Origin: Bacteroidales bacterium
Lineage (GTDB): Bacteria; Bacteroidota; Bacteroidia; Bacteroidales; JAGOPY01
Length of the DNA stretch: 25,828 nt
Reading direction: 5' to 3'
Assembly (NCBI GenBank): GCA_030638325.1
Contig: DAOWEV010000040.1
Coordinates: 1-25,828, forward strand
Below, piece after piece: positions 14,574 to 21,801 of the stretch; position 1 is the first letter of the stretch; each line of letters starts with the position of its first letter. Below the pieces are notes generated by a model. The model did not search any database. It had not been told where the DNA came from and worked only from the letters and a program-made list of their open reading frames with translations. The position numbers and the translations under genes are program-made.

Positions 14574-15803
14574 TCAATTCTCCGTTTCCGGAATGCTAAG
14601 GATGTTACTTACGGGTCCGAGATCATAAGTATGATCATGTAAGATGTTCCACAGGTAGCTGCTTCCGGGACCCTTATCCTTATTTGTTAAAACAATGATA
14701 GTCTTTTCCTGCTTCATGTCACGGATGTAAAAATTACGGAAGCCTTTCCACCACCCATAATGATACACGGTACTGTCTTCACTTTTCCTTATCCTCCATC
14801 CAAAGCCATAGTCATCTTTCCGTTTCCAGTAGCTGGGGCTGCCCGGAGTAAAAGCCAGGCGCAGCGTGGAATCCCCAACAAGTGTGTTGTTGTATAATGC
14901 CTGGTCCCATTTATAGAGATCTTCAACATTGGAATAAACCCCTTTGTCGCCCATAACGCCATTCAAATACTCATTCCTTTCTTTGACAAGCCTCCAGCGC
15001 CTGTAATAATATCCCGGAACACCCGGCGTAATATAAGCCGGGATGCTTGTATCACCATTCATATTGTAAATAAATGAATGATCCATGCCGAGCGGATCAA
15101 AGATCCTTTCTTTTACAAAGAGATCGAAAGTCTGGCCGGAAATCCGCTCCACTACGCTGGCTAACAAAACGTAATTTGTGTTGCAATAATGAAACCCCTG
15201 GTCAGGCCTGAAATATGGACTGGGTTGATATTTTATATACAATTCAATGACATCTTCATTCGTCAGCGGGAAATGCTTGTCCCATTTTTCATGTGCCAGC
15301 GACATATATCTCGAAAGGCCGGAACGGTGTGTAAGCAACTGCCTGATAGTGACACCATGATACGGAAACTCTGGAATAAATATCTGTATGCTGTCATTCC
15401 AGGACAGTTTTCCTTCTTCTTTGAGGATCATGACAGACATGGCAGTGAACATCTTCGACACTGAAGCTAATTGAAATGATGATGTTGTTTTTAATGAGTC
15501 TTTTTTTCTAAAATCACTATATCCGAAAACCCCGGTATATACCAGGCGTCCTTTCTCAGCGTACATAACACATCCGTTGAACCAATTTTTTTTGGAGAGC
15601 TTTTTAAAAATCCCATCTATATAGGCAGCTCTTTTTTCAATCTTGATCTTTTCCAGATGGGTGAATACACTGTCGGTGAAATAACCGGGACTGTCATAGG
15701 AAGATGTTTTTTTATCACTGGAACAGTTGTACACTACCATAAGGATAAAAAACAGGATCACCGGATATTTCAGAGTTCTTATCAAAAGGATGAAAGTTTG
15801 CAA
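14574..15803 (-). CDS. serine hydrolase, beta-lactamase / class C penicillin-binding fold
   Basis: Exported hydrolase of the beta-lactamase-related family (Pfam Beta-lactamase, AmpC/EstB-like). The motifs are SVSK with nucleophile S114 and K117, YCN at 206-208 (YxN), and HYG near residue 355 in place of KTG. The N-terminus is hydrophobic (about 8-26) and followed by C27, a possible but atypical lipoprotein site (VYNC). There is no ATG start: the frame opens after a TGA at 15810-15812 with TTG at 15803. A second TTG at 15785 would give a better charged signal peptide and avoids the promoter-like TATTTTTG that overlaps the first. The substrate is unknown (peptidoglycan peptide, D-amino acid peptide or ester). 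Identity at family level is firm, the start is not. Confidence 0.85.
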   Translation of the reverse strand: MQTFILLIRTLKYPVILFFILMVVYNCSSDKKTSSYDSPGYFTDSVFTHLEKIKIEKRAAYIDGIFKKLSKKNWFNGCVMYAEKGRLVYTGVFGYSDFRKKDSLKTTSSFQLASVSKMFTAMSVMILKEEGKLSWNDSIQIFIPEFPYHGVTIRQLLTHRSGLSRYMSLAHEKWDKHFPLTNEDVIELYIKYQPSPYFRPDQGFHYCNTNYVLLASVVERISGQTFDLFVKERIFDPLGMDHSFIYNMNGDTSIPAYITPGVPGYYYRRWRLVKERNEYLNGVMGDKGVYSNVEDLYKWDQALYNNTLVGDSTLRLAFTPGSPSYWKRKDDYGFGWRIRKSEDSTVYHYGWWKGFRNFYIRDMKQEKTIIVLTNKDKGPGSSYLWNILHDHTYDLGPVSNILSIPETEN

Positions 15804-15808
15804 AAATA
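15801..15808 (-). promoter_or_regulatory. candidate -7 element overlapping the first TTG of the serine hydrolase
   Basis: The minus strand reads TATTTTTG, an exact match, with CTG 19 bp upstream (15828-15830). If it is real, the transcript would begin near 15794 and translation must start at the TTG at 15785 or later. Confidence 0.3.
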
Positions 15809-15883
15809 ATCATTCCACCGATACAGGCAGAGTTTTATTAATCAGTGACACTTGACGAACAATGAGTTAAATTGTTAAGATCA

Positions 15884-16561
15884 TCACTGGTTTCTGTTAA
15901 TCCTTTTCAGCGCTTCTCTTTTGCTCAGAGGAGAAAGCTGATGGCGATTCACAAATTCAATAACGATTTCGGAATCGGTTTTGGAAAGCTCCCGCAATAC
16001 CCATCCGATCGCCTTCCGGATGAAAAATTCTTTGGACCCGGCCAGTCGGAGGATATAACTGAACAGCAGACCGGTATCTGTCTGTTTTTTGTATTTCAGC
16101 TGGAACAATAATGAGCTTCGCTGCAACCATATATTGCCGGAGCGCATCCATTTTTCAGTAACAGGAATGATCATGCCGTCGTATTGTTCGAAGTATATTC
16201 CAACAAGGTTAATGGCAATAAAGTCCACGGTATCCCACCAGGATTTATGAGTGATCATGAATTCATACAATCTTATCGAAGCTTCTTCGGCATACTTTGC
16301 CCGTTTCTCAAGCATGGACATGGCAAAATACTGGAATTCCCTTTCAGGCAATGCCCATAGTTCTTCAATTATGCCTCGCAGGTCCTGATCATCAGGAAAC
16401 TCTTGCTCACTGAAGATCTGTTTATATATCTCTTTCCTTAAAGGTGCCTGGATCCCAAAATATTCATACTGGTTTAACATATATTTTTTTGAACCTGCTG
16501 CCTTTTCAGCATTTGCATTCTTACGGAAATATTCAGCTACCGGGATGATGTATTTGTCCAT
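15884..16561 (-). CDS. AlkD-like DNA alkylation repair glycosylase
   Basis: HEAT-repeat-like all-alpha DNA glycosylase that excises bulky or cationic alkylated purines. The 225-residue protein lines up with Bacillus cereus AlkD at the same residue numbers: W109 and D113 in SWWDTVDFIA and R148 in WLQRSS, the three active-site residues of that enzyme. The conserved FIRKAIGWVLRE segment lies near residues 183-195. It has no signal peptide and is cytosolic. The gene follows the M1 peptidase by 43 bp on the same strand, so it may share its transcript, with no obvious functional link. Confidence 0.9.
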   Translation of the reverse strand: MDKYIIPVAEYFRKNANAEKAAGSKKYMLNQYEYFGIQAPLRKEIYKQIFSEQEFPDDQDLRGIIEELWALPEREFQYFAMSMLEKRAKYAEEASIRLYEFMITHKSWWDTVDFIAINLVGIYFEQYDGMIIPVTEKWMRSGNIWLQRSSLLFQLKYKKQTDTGLLFSYILRLAGSKEFFIRKAIGWVLRELSKTDSEIVIEFVNRHQLSPLSKREALKRINRNQ

Positions 16562-16604
16562 GTTTGGTTATAGGTTGTAATTGCACCACTTGTTACTTTC
16601 TGCC

Positions 16605-18959
16605 TTAATGCAAGTAAATAACTCTCTTCCGTGCAAGTATCTCATTCCATTTCGATTTCAGGAAAATAAAATATTTACCTTCAGGCAAAGGGCCGGGTTG
16701 CCAGGTGATCGTTTGCTGTCCGGGTGAAACTGCATAAGTTTGAACCATCCTTCCGCTAATATCAATTATTTCAAGCTGACAGGCATCCTGGATTTCCAGG
16801 CTGATCATAAAAGTGTCGTTTGAAGGGTTTGGATAAACCTGCATGACCGGGTCTGTCACAGCAACCTCCTCAGGAGTGCTAACCTGGGTATCCCATACAG
16901 CCAGTGTGTATTCTCCCATCTGCAGCTCCGGGATTATCAGGTTGCCAACATACCAGAGCCCAATCTGTTCAAAATATACCGGTTGCCAGTCTTCAGAAGC
17001 ATCTTTGCGATAAAGTATAACAACGGAGTCAGTTTCGCCGGTTATTAACGTATTATCCAGGTAACTGTTGGTAGAATAAAAGAATTTACCGGTAGCCTGA
17101 AATGACTCAGGAATGATCCCGGCTACCCTCCAGTACCTGTAATCCGATATCCGCAATCCGCTCACTGCCTCTTTCAATGAGTCGGGAGGGGCCCAGTTAT
17201 GCGTTACCTGGATAAAAGCTGAATCGGAGATGTCCTCCACTACCAGTTTAAAAAACGTCTTGTCATAGTTATAATCACCGGTTTCATCAATGATCTTATA
17301 ATTATCTGTGGTGGCATCACACATTTTTTCTTCGAGGTCTATGAAAACCGTTGCAGGAGCAAATGGAAGTGTCTTCAGGGAATAGCCTGCCGGGCCGGAA
17401 AAATGAATTGTATCTGTATAAACATTCCATTCGTCATCCATAAATGTGACTTCAACAATATTTGAATTTCCAACAAAATCATGTCCTTTTCGTTTTTGTT
17501 TCAGGTGAACCGTAACATAGTATTGATCACGGTTTGCAACAATGGAAAAAGAATCCGGGGAATAATGAGGTGTTCCTGCTGTAAATACCCAGTTTTCAAA
17601 AAAGTCCCACATGTCGATGCCTGAATAAGAGGTGAAGAGATCACGCATATCATAGGAAGTGGCGCTGTTGTACTGCAGTGCGCTGGTATAGGCTTTCAGT
17701 GTTTCAAAGAAAAGGCTGTCGCCCATATAAAACCTGAGGGCTTGCACAACCGTAGAGCCCTTGTCGTAAGCCGTCATCCCGTAAGTATGGGTCTGGGGGA
17801 TGTTATTCAACTGGAAATAGGCTCCGTCTCCACCGGGTGTATGGCAAGACTGAAGCACATCGGCATGGAGGTCCCGCATACTTTCCCTGAATAATTCACC
17901 TCCATAGAGTTCCACAGTATAATACATCTGAAAAAAAGTGGCCCATCCTTCATTCAGCCACATCTCCTCTGCCGAGGCGCAGGTCACCTGGTCGCCAAGC
18001 CACATATGTGTTAGCTCGTGCATCATAAGGGATTCATAGGAGGTGCTTCCGGATATCGTGAAATGCGGTACGGCAATATTGGCAACATGTTCCATAGCTC
18101 CTTTGGCCGTGCCGACATATCCTACCCGGCCCCAGGGATATGGGCCCATATAGCCTTCATATAATGCGAGGACATCTTTTAAATGTACAAAAGTGCCGGC
18201 GACCTTAACAGTATCCTGGGGCCTGACATAGATATCGATTGGGATATCAGCCTGCATACCGCTGAAAGTATCTCTTACTGCAACATAATCTCCTGCAGCT
18301 ATAGAGACCAGGTATGTTGGCAGTGAATGGGAGATCTGCCAGTGGTAGGTAACCGAGTTGTCGGATCCGGCCATGGTTTCAATCAATAACCCGCCGCAAA
18401 CAGCCATTTTACCCTCACCAACGGTTGCATAGACATCGTAATTTGCCCGGTCGGTAAAGTTATCGATACATGGGAACCAGGCCTTCCCCAGATTGTGGGG
18501 GATCTCGCTCAAGCCTACGCCCAGGTTGAAAGCATAATCACCCGAAAAATGAAATCCGCCCCAATCATCGTAATAAGGCTGCCCATGATAATAAACCTCC
18601 AGACTGACAGTATCTCCCGGGTTGATGGGATTGCTTAACGGTATCTCGACAGTAGTGTCGGTCTGATTATAGGCCGCAACAAGTCCATCTAAAAAAACCG
18701 AGTCGACGGACAGCTCGATCAACTCCAGGTGGATCATGTCGGTATTATCCTGTAGTGTGGTTATCGTGATTTTTGTAAATCCTGCAATGCTATGGTTTCC
18801 AATGTTAATTTCCTGGAGGTGTATTTCGTATTGGGTTACATCCAGGTAATCAAAATTTAGAGTGCCTTTGAAAGCCGTGGAATGATGATCAAAAGACTGT
18901 GAATACAGATATGTACCCAGCAGGATCATGAACGATACCAGCAAAAATATTTTTTTCAT
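16605..18959 (-). CDS. secreted M1 family aminopeptidase with T9SS sorting domain
   Basis: Zinc metallopeptidase predicted to be exported and then sorted by the type IX system. A signal peptide (about 1-20) precedes the M1 N-terminal beta domain. The zinc site HELTHMW (H314, E315, H318) is followed by E337 after 18 residues. The exopeptidase motif normally written GxMEN is here GAMEH (287-291). After the helical region, a C-terminal sorting domain occupies about 705-784. It starts with MQVYPNPSND and includes LEIIDISGRMV and LPEGKYFIFLKS, as in type A CTDs. The 784-residue length fits peptidase plus CTD. A role in nutrient peptide breakdown at the cell surface or outside is inferred. Confidence 0.92.
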   Translation of the reverse strand: MKKIFLLVSFMILLGTYLYSQSFDHHSTAFKGTLNFDYLDVTQYEIHLQEINIGNHSIAGFTKITITTLQDNTDMIHLELIELSVDSVFLDGLVAAYNQTDTTVEIPLSNPINPGDTVSLEVYYHGQPYYDDWGGFHFSGDYAFNLGVGLSEIPHNLGKAWFPCIDNFTDRANYDVYATVGEGKMAVCGGLLIETMAGSDNSVTYHWQISHSLPTYLVSIAAGDYVAVRDTFSGMQADIPIDIYVRPQDTVKVAGTFVHLKDVLALYEGYMGPYPWGRVGYVGTAKGAMEHVANIAVPHFTISGSTSYESLMMHELTHMWLGDQVTCASAEEMWLNEGWATFFQMYYTVELYGGELFRESMRDLHADVLQSCHTPGGDGAYFQLNNIPQTHTYGMTAYDKGSTVVQALRFYMGDSLFFETLKAYTSALQYNSATSYDMRDLFTSYSGIDMWDFFENWVFTAGTPHYSPDSFSIVANRDQYYVTVHLKQKRKGHDFVGNSNIVEVTFMDDEWNVYTDTIHFSGPAGYSLKTLPFAPATVFIDLEEKMCDATTDNYKIIDETGDYNYDKTFFKLVVEDISDSAFIQVTHNWAPPDSLKEAVSGLRISDYRYWRVAGIIPESFQATGKFFYSTNSYLDNTLITGETDSVVILYRKDASEDWQPVYFEQIGLWYVGNLIIPELQMGEYTLAVWDTQVSTPEEVAVTDPVMQVYPNPSNDTFMISLEIQDACQLEIIDISGRMVQTYAVSPGQQTITWQPGPLPEGKYFIFLKSKWNEILARKRVIYLH

Positions 18960-19038
18960 GGTTGAGTCTTTTTAATTGATTCTGTAAAATTATTTATTTT
19001 ATAAGAGAAGACAAGGATCGAAGGATATAAAAAAGTAT

Positions 19039-19046
19039 TAAATTTG
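19039..19046 (+). promoter_or_regulatory. candidate -7 element for the adaptor-tsaB unit
   Basis: TAAATTTG is an exact TAnnTTTG match 49 bases before the ATG at 19096. No clear TTTG lies at the -33 position. Confidence 0.3.
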
Positions 19047-19095
19047 AATGTTTTTGTTGATCAATAAATTTTTAGCTTAAAAAATGATATAACTG

Positions 19096-20409
19096 ATGAA
19101 AAAGAAAAAGATAATAATCTGGGGAATCGTGATCGTGGTGATCATATTGATCGTACTGGCAGTCATGAAAGGAAAGGAAACAGAAGGCGCCAAGGTGACT
19201 GTTGAAAATGCCGCAAAGCATACGATCATTGAGACCGTGGCTGCAAATGGCAAAATACAACCGGAAAAAGATGTTAAGATCAGTCCGTACATTTCCGGGG
19301 AGGTCATTGAACTTTATGTCAAAGAAGGAGATAAGATCAAAAAGGGTGATTTACTGGCCAAGATCGATCCGGAGATTTATATTGCAAATTATGAACGTAT
19401 GAATGCCTCCCTGAATTCACAAAAAGCGAATGAAGCAAATGCGCGCGCACGCCTGGCGCAGGTAAAGGCCCAATTTGTAAATGCCAGGCTGTCGTATGAC
19501 AGGAATAAAAAACTGTGGGATCAGAATGTCATATCCAAAGCTGATTATGATGCTGCGGTTGCCAATTATGAAGTAGCTGAAGCGGAAGTAGATGCCGCGC
19601 AGCAAAGTGTGAAAAGTGCGGAGTATGCTATCAAAAGCGCCAAAGCATCCCTGGATGAAGCCCAGGAGAACCTTTCCAGAACCACCATACGTGCACCAGG
19701 TGATGGCACCGTGTCGAAACTCAGCATAGAAGAGGGTGAAAGGGTAACAGGCGCCTCGCAGTTTTCAAGTGGGACCGAGATCATGAAACTGGCCAACCTG
19801 AATGAAATGGAGGTGAATGTGGAGGTGAATGAGAATGATATTGTGAGGGTGTCTCTCGGCGATACCTGCCTCATTGAGGTGGATGCTTACCTTGATAAGA
19901 AATTCAAAGGGTTCGTCACGGAAATAGCAACATCGGCAAACGTAACGGGTGTCAGCGCCGACCAGGTTACGAATTTCCAGGTCAAGATCAGGATATTACG
20001 TGAATCATACACTGATATGATCCAGGAAAACAGCCTTATTCAATCCCCCTTCCGCCCGGGTATGTCGGCCACCGTTGACATTCAGACAGAGAAAGTAGTT
20101 GATGTTCTGACAGTGCCGATACAGGCCGTGACTTCCAGGTCTGATACAATCGAAAACAGATCGGAGGATACATCTGAGGAGGAAAAAGATGAGTTCAAAA
20201 TATATGTATTCCTGTATGAGGATGGTGTTGCACGGATCCGTGAAGTGAAAACTGGCATACAGGACAATACCTACATTGAAATATCCGAAGGACTGGAAGA
20301 AGACGATGAGGTTATAACCGGTCCTTACCGTGCGGTGTCAAAACGCCTGAAGAACGGCGATAAGGTTAAAAAAGTCGAAAAGAAAGACCTGTTTACCGAA
20401 GAAAAATAG
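19096..20409 (+). CDS. periplasmic adaptor subunit of an efflux pump (HlyD/MacA/RND type)
   Basis: Membrane-fusion protein that would link an inner-membrane transporter to an outer-membrane channel. The features are a single N-terminal membrane anchor (5-24), a lipoyl half-motif (about 61-92, PYISGEVIELYVKEGDKIKKGD), and a long alpha-hairpin coiled coil (100-193). The second lipoyl half IRAPGDGTVSKLSIEEGERV (198-217), a beta-barrel and a membrane-proximal domain follow. A charged insert rich in Glu/Asp (about 350-370, near SEDTSEEEKDEF) interrupts the C-terminal part. Overall it resembles MacA-like adaptors that serve ABC exporters. No transporter or TolC gene is adjacent; tsaB follows after nine bases instead. 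The missing partners must be elsewhere. Confidence 0.88.
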   Translation: MKKKKIIIWGIVIVVIILIVLAVMKGKETEGAKVTVENAAKHTIIETVAANGKIQPEKDVKISPYISGEVIELYVKEGDKIKKGDLLAKIDPEIYIANYERMNASLNSQKANEANARARLAQVKAQFVNARLSYDRNKKLWDQNVISKADYDAAVANYEVAEAEVDAAQQSVKSAEYAIKSAKASLDEAQENLSRTTIRAPGDGTVSKLSIEEGERVTGASQFSSGTEIMKLANLNEMEVNVEVNENDIVRVSLGDTCLIEVDAYLDKKFKGFVTEIATSANVTGVSADQVTNFQVKIRILRESYTDMIQENSLIQSPFRPGMSATVDIQTEKVVDVLTVPIQAVTSRSDTIENRSEDTSEEEKDEFKIYVFLYEDGVARIREVKTGIQDNTYIEISEGLEEDDEVITGPYRAVSKRLKNGDKVKKVEKKDLFTEEK

Positions 20410-20418
20410 ACGACATCC

Positions 20419-21123
20419 ATGGCTCTCATCCTGCAAATAGACACTGCAACATCGGTTTGTTCGGTGGCACTTTCCAAAGATGAAGAACTGCTTGATGCCC
20501 GGGAGTCTTTTGAGAAAAACGCCCACTCCTCCCTGATCACCTTGTTTATTGATGAATTAATAAAAGAAAATTCATTCACTTATGCCGATCTGGATGCCGT
20601 GGCTGTAAGCATGGGCCCGGGCTCCTTTACCGGCCTTAGAATAGGAGTGGCCACCGCCAAAGGGATCTGTTATGCCGTTGATAAACCGCTGATTGCTGTC
20701 AGTACCCTCAAGGCCATGGCCAATGGAGTATTGCATGAGATGAAGAACAAAACAATAGAAAATACAGCCATTCTTTGCCCGATGATCGATGCCCGGCGGA
20801 TGGAAGTATATAATGCACTTTTTGACAGGGATTTACATGAAATCCGGGAGATCAAAGCTGAGATTATTGACGAGCATTCCTTTGAAGATCAATTAGACGA
20901 TAATATCATCTGCTTTTTCGGAGATGGCGCTGAAAAATGCAAACAGATACTGACCCACCCCAATGCATGCTTCCTTGATGATGTTAACCCTCTGGCAAAG
21001 TTTATGGTTCCTTTGACATATCAGAAATTCTCTGCCGGGCAATTCGAAGACCTTGCCTATTTCGAGCCCTTTTACCTGAAGGATTTTATTGCCGGGATCC
21101 CCAGAGTGAAGGGATTACGGTAA
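20419..21123 (+). CDS. tsaB: tRNA threonylcarbamoyladenosine biosynthesis protein TsaB
   Basis: Partner and activator of TsaD in making the universal t6A37 modification on ANN-decoding tRNAs. The 234 residues have an ASKHA-type N-terminal fold starting LILQIDTATSVCSVAL and the hallmark segment MGPGSFTGLRIGVATAKGI (about 65-83). The catalytic metal-binding residues of TsaD are absent, as expected for TsaB. The ATG at 20419 is nine bases after the adaptor gene stop, suggesting co-transcription. It ends before a 150-bp convergent junction that contains a palindrome. Confidence 0.95.
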   Translation: MALILQIDTATSVCSVALSKDEELLDARESFEKNAHSSLITLFIDELIKENSFTYADLDAVAVSMGPGSFTGLRIGVATAKGICYAVDKPLIAVSTLKAMANGVLHEMKNKTIENTAILCPMIDARRMEVYNALFDRDLHEIREIKAEIIDEHSFEDQLDDNIICFFGDGAEKCKQILTHPNACFLDDVNPLAKFMVPLTYQKFSAGQFEDLAYFEPFYLKDFIAGIPRVKGLR

Positions 21124-21216
21124 TTATTTATTTACAATAATATTTTCTTCGGAGATCGGAACGGCATTCGCAGTTTGTGTTTCCGGCCACAGGCTTTCAA
21201 TATTGGCAGCGTACAT
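21124..21216 (-). pseudogene. possible 30-codon gene remnant
   Basis: A short open frame between the convergent tsaB and HMA genes reads MYAANIESLWPETQTA at its start and ends with a stop touching the tsaB stop. The composition looks protein-like rather than random. Upstream the frame meets a TAA inside the palindrome at 21237-21266. It may be the tail of a decayed gene or a chance frame. I recognise no family with confidence. Confidence 0.2.
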
Positions 21217-21232
21217 TTCTTGTGCGCCATTG

Positions 21233-21270
21233 AACAACCCTTAGGGTCACATCTGACCCTAAGGGTTGTT
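21233..21270. repeat. 30-bp palindromic repeat, copy 2, with extended stem
   Basis: The same 30-bp core as at 13792-13821 (21237-21266) is flanked by four more paired bases on each side, giving a 17-bp perfect stem with the loop CATC. It ends two bases from the HMA gene stop codon between convergent genes, where it could end transcription from both sides. Confidence 0.9.
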
Positions 21271-21272
21271 AT

Positions 21273-21641
21273 CTAATGTGGCGGCGCATCCTTTTTGCAA
21301 CACATCGGCAATTTTTCATAAGCTTTCGGATCCGCTTCTATATCATCGGCATCATAACCTATTTTGGAAATGGCTTCCCGGATCTTTTCCGGGTTGGTTT
21401 TGTGGGGGTTATACTTCACCGTTACGATTTTAGTTTCCAGGTCAAGCTCAACATATCTGATGCCTTTTTCAAAAGACAGGTCATGCTCGATCCTCTCTTT
21501 ACACTGATCGCAAACAGCCGTAGTCAGTATTTCCACATCCTCTGTCTTTTTCTTTTTTTCTTCCTGGGAGAAACCATTCAAAGCTATCCCTGAAACCAGT
21601 AAACCGGTAACTACTAAAAAAAATACTCTTTTCATTTTCAT
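21273..21641 (-). CDS. exported heavy-metal-associated (HMA) domain protein
   Basis: Small periplasmic metal-binding protein of the MerP/CopZ type. After a signal peptide (about 1-25), a beta-alpha-beta-beta-alpha-beta domain (36-100) carries the CxxC site C44/C47 in TTAVCDQCKERI, shifted from the usual GMTCxxC context. A C-terminal tail adds MCCKK (C114, C115) and a terminal histidine, a possible second site. It is the third gene of the metal-linked operon after the HYC_CC_PP protein and the TonB receptor. The start may be the ATG at 21641 or 21635. A MITE-like element separates it from the receptor gene, where the original gap was only about ten bases. Confidence 0.88.
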   Translation of the reverse strand: MKMKRVFFLVVTGLLVSGIALNGFSQEEKKKKTEDVEILTTAVCDQCKERIEHDLSFEKGIRYVELDLETKIVTVKYNPHKTNPEKIREAISKIGYDADDIEADPKAYEKLPMCCKKDAPPH

Positions 21642-21648
21642 TATTCCT

Positions 21649-21801
21649 TATTTAGTGTCCGTCCATAAAGTCAGTGTTTGGTTCAGAATGTTCGCTTTCG
21701 AGGCTTGCGAAGTATTTAAAACAAGGAGTTTACTTGTGTAAATGACTGTTTTAAATATGAGCGTAACGATGAAAGCGGACATTATGGACAAACACTATTT
21801 A
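21649..21801. mobile_element. MITE-like element (141 bp) with 6-bp direct repeats
   Basis: Direct repeats TATTTA at 21649-21654 and 21796-21801 flank a 141-bp core (21655-21795). Its ends are imperfect inverted repeats, GTGTCCGTCCATAA on the left and TTATGGACAAACAC on the right, with two mismatches. Further in, AATGTTCGCTTTC pairs with GAAAGCGGACATT (one mismatch), and TATTTAAAAC pairs perfectly with GTTTTAAATA around the centre. The element encodes no protein. Terminal inverted repeats, a target duplication, small size and hairpin structure are the marks of a non-autonomous transposable element. The parent transposase is not in the window. Confidence 0.8.
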
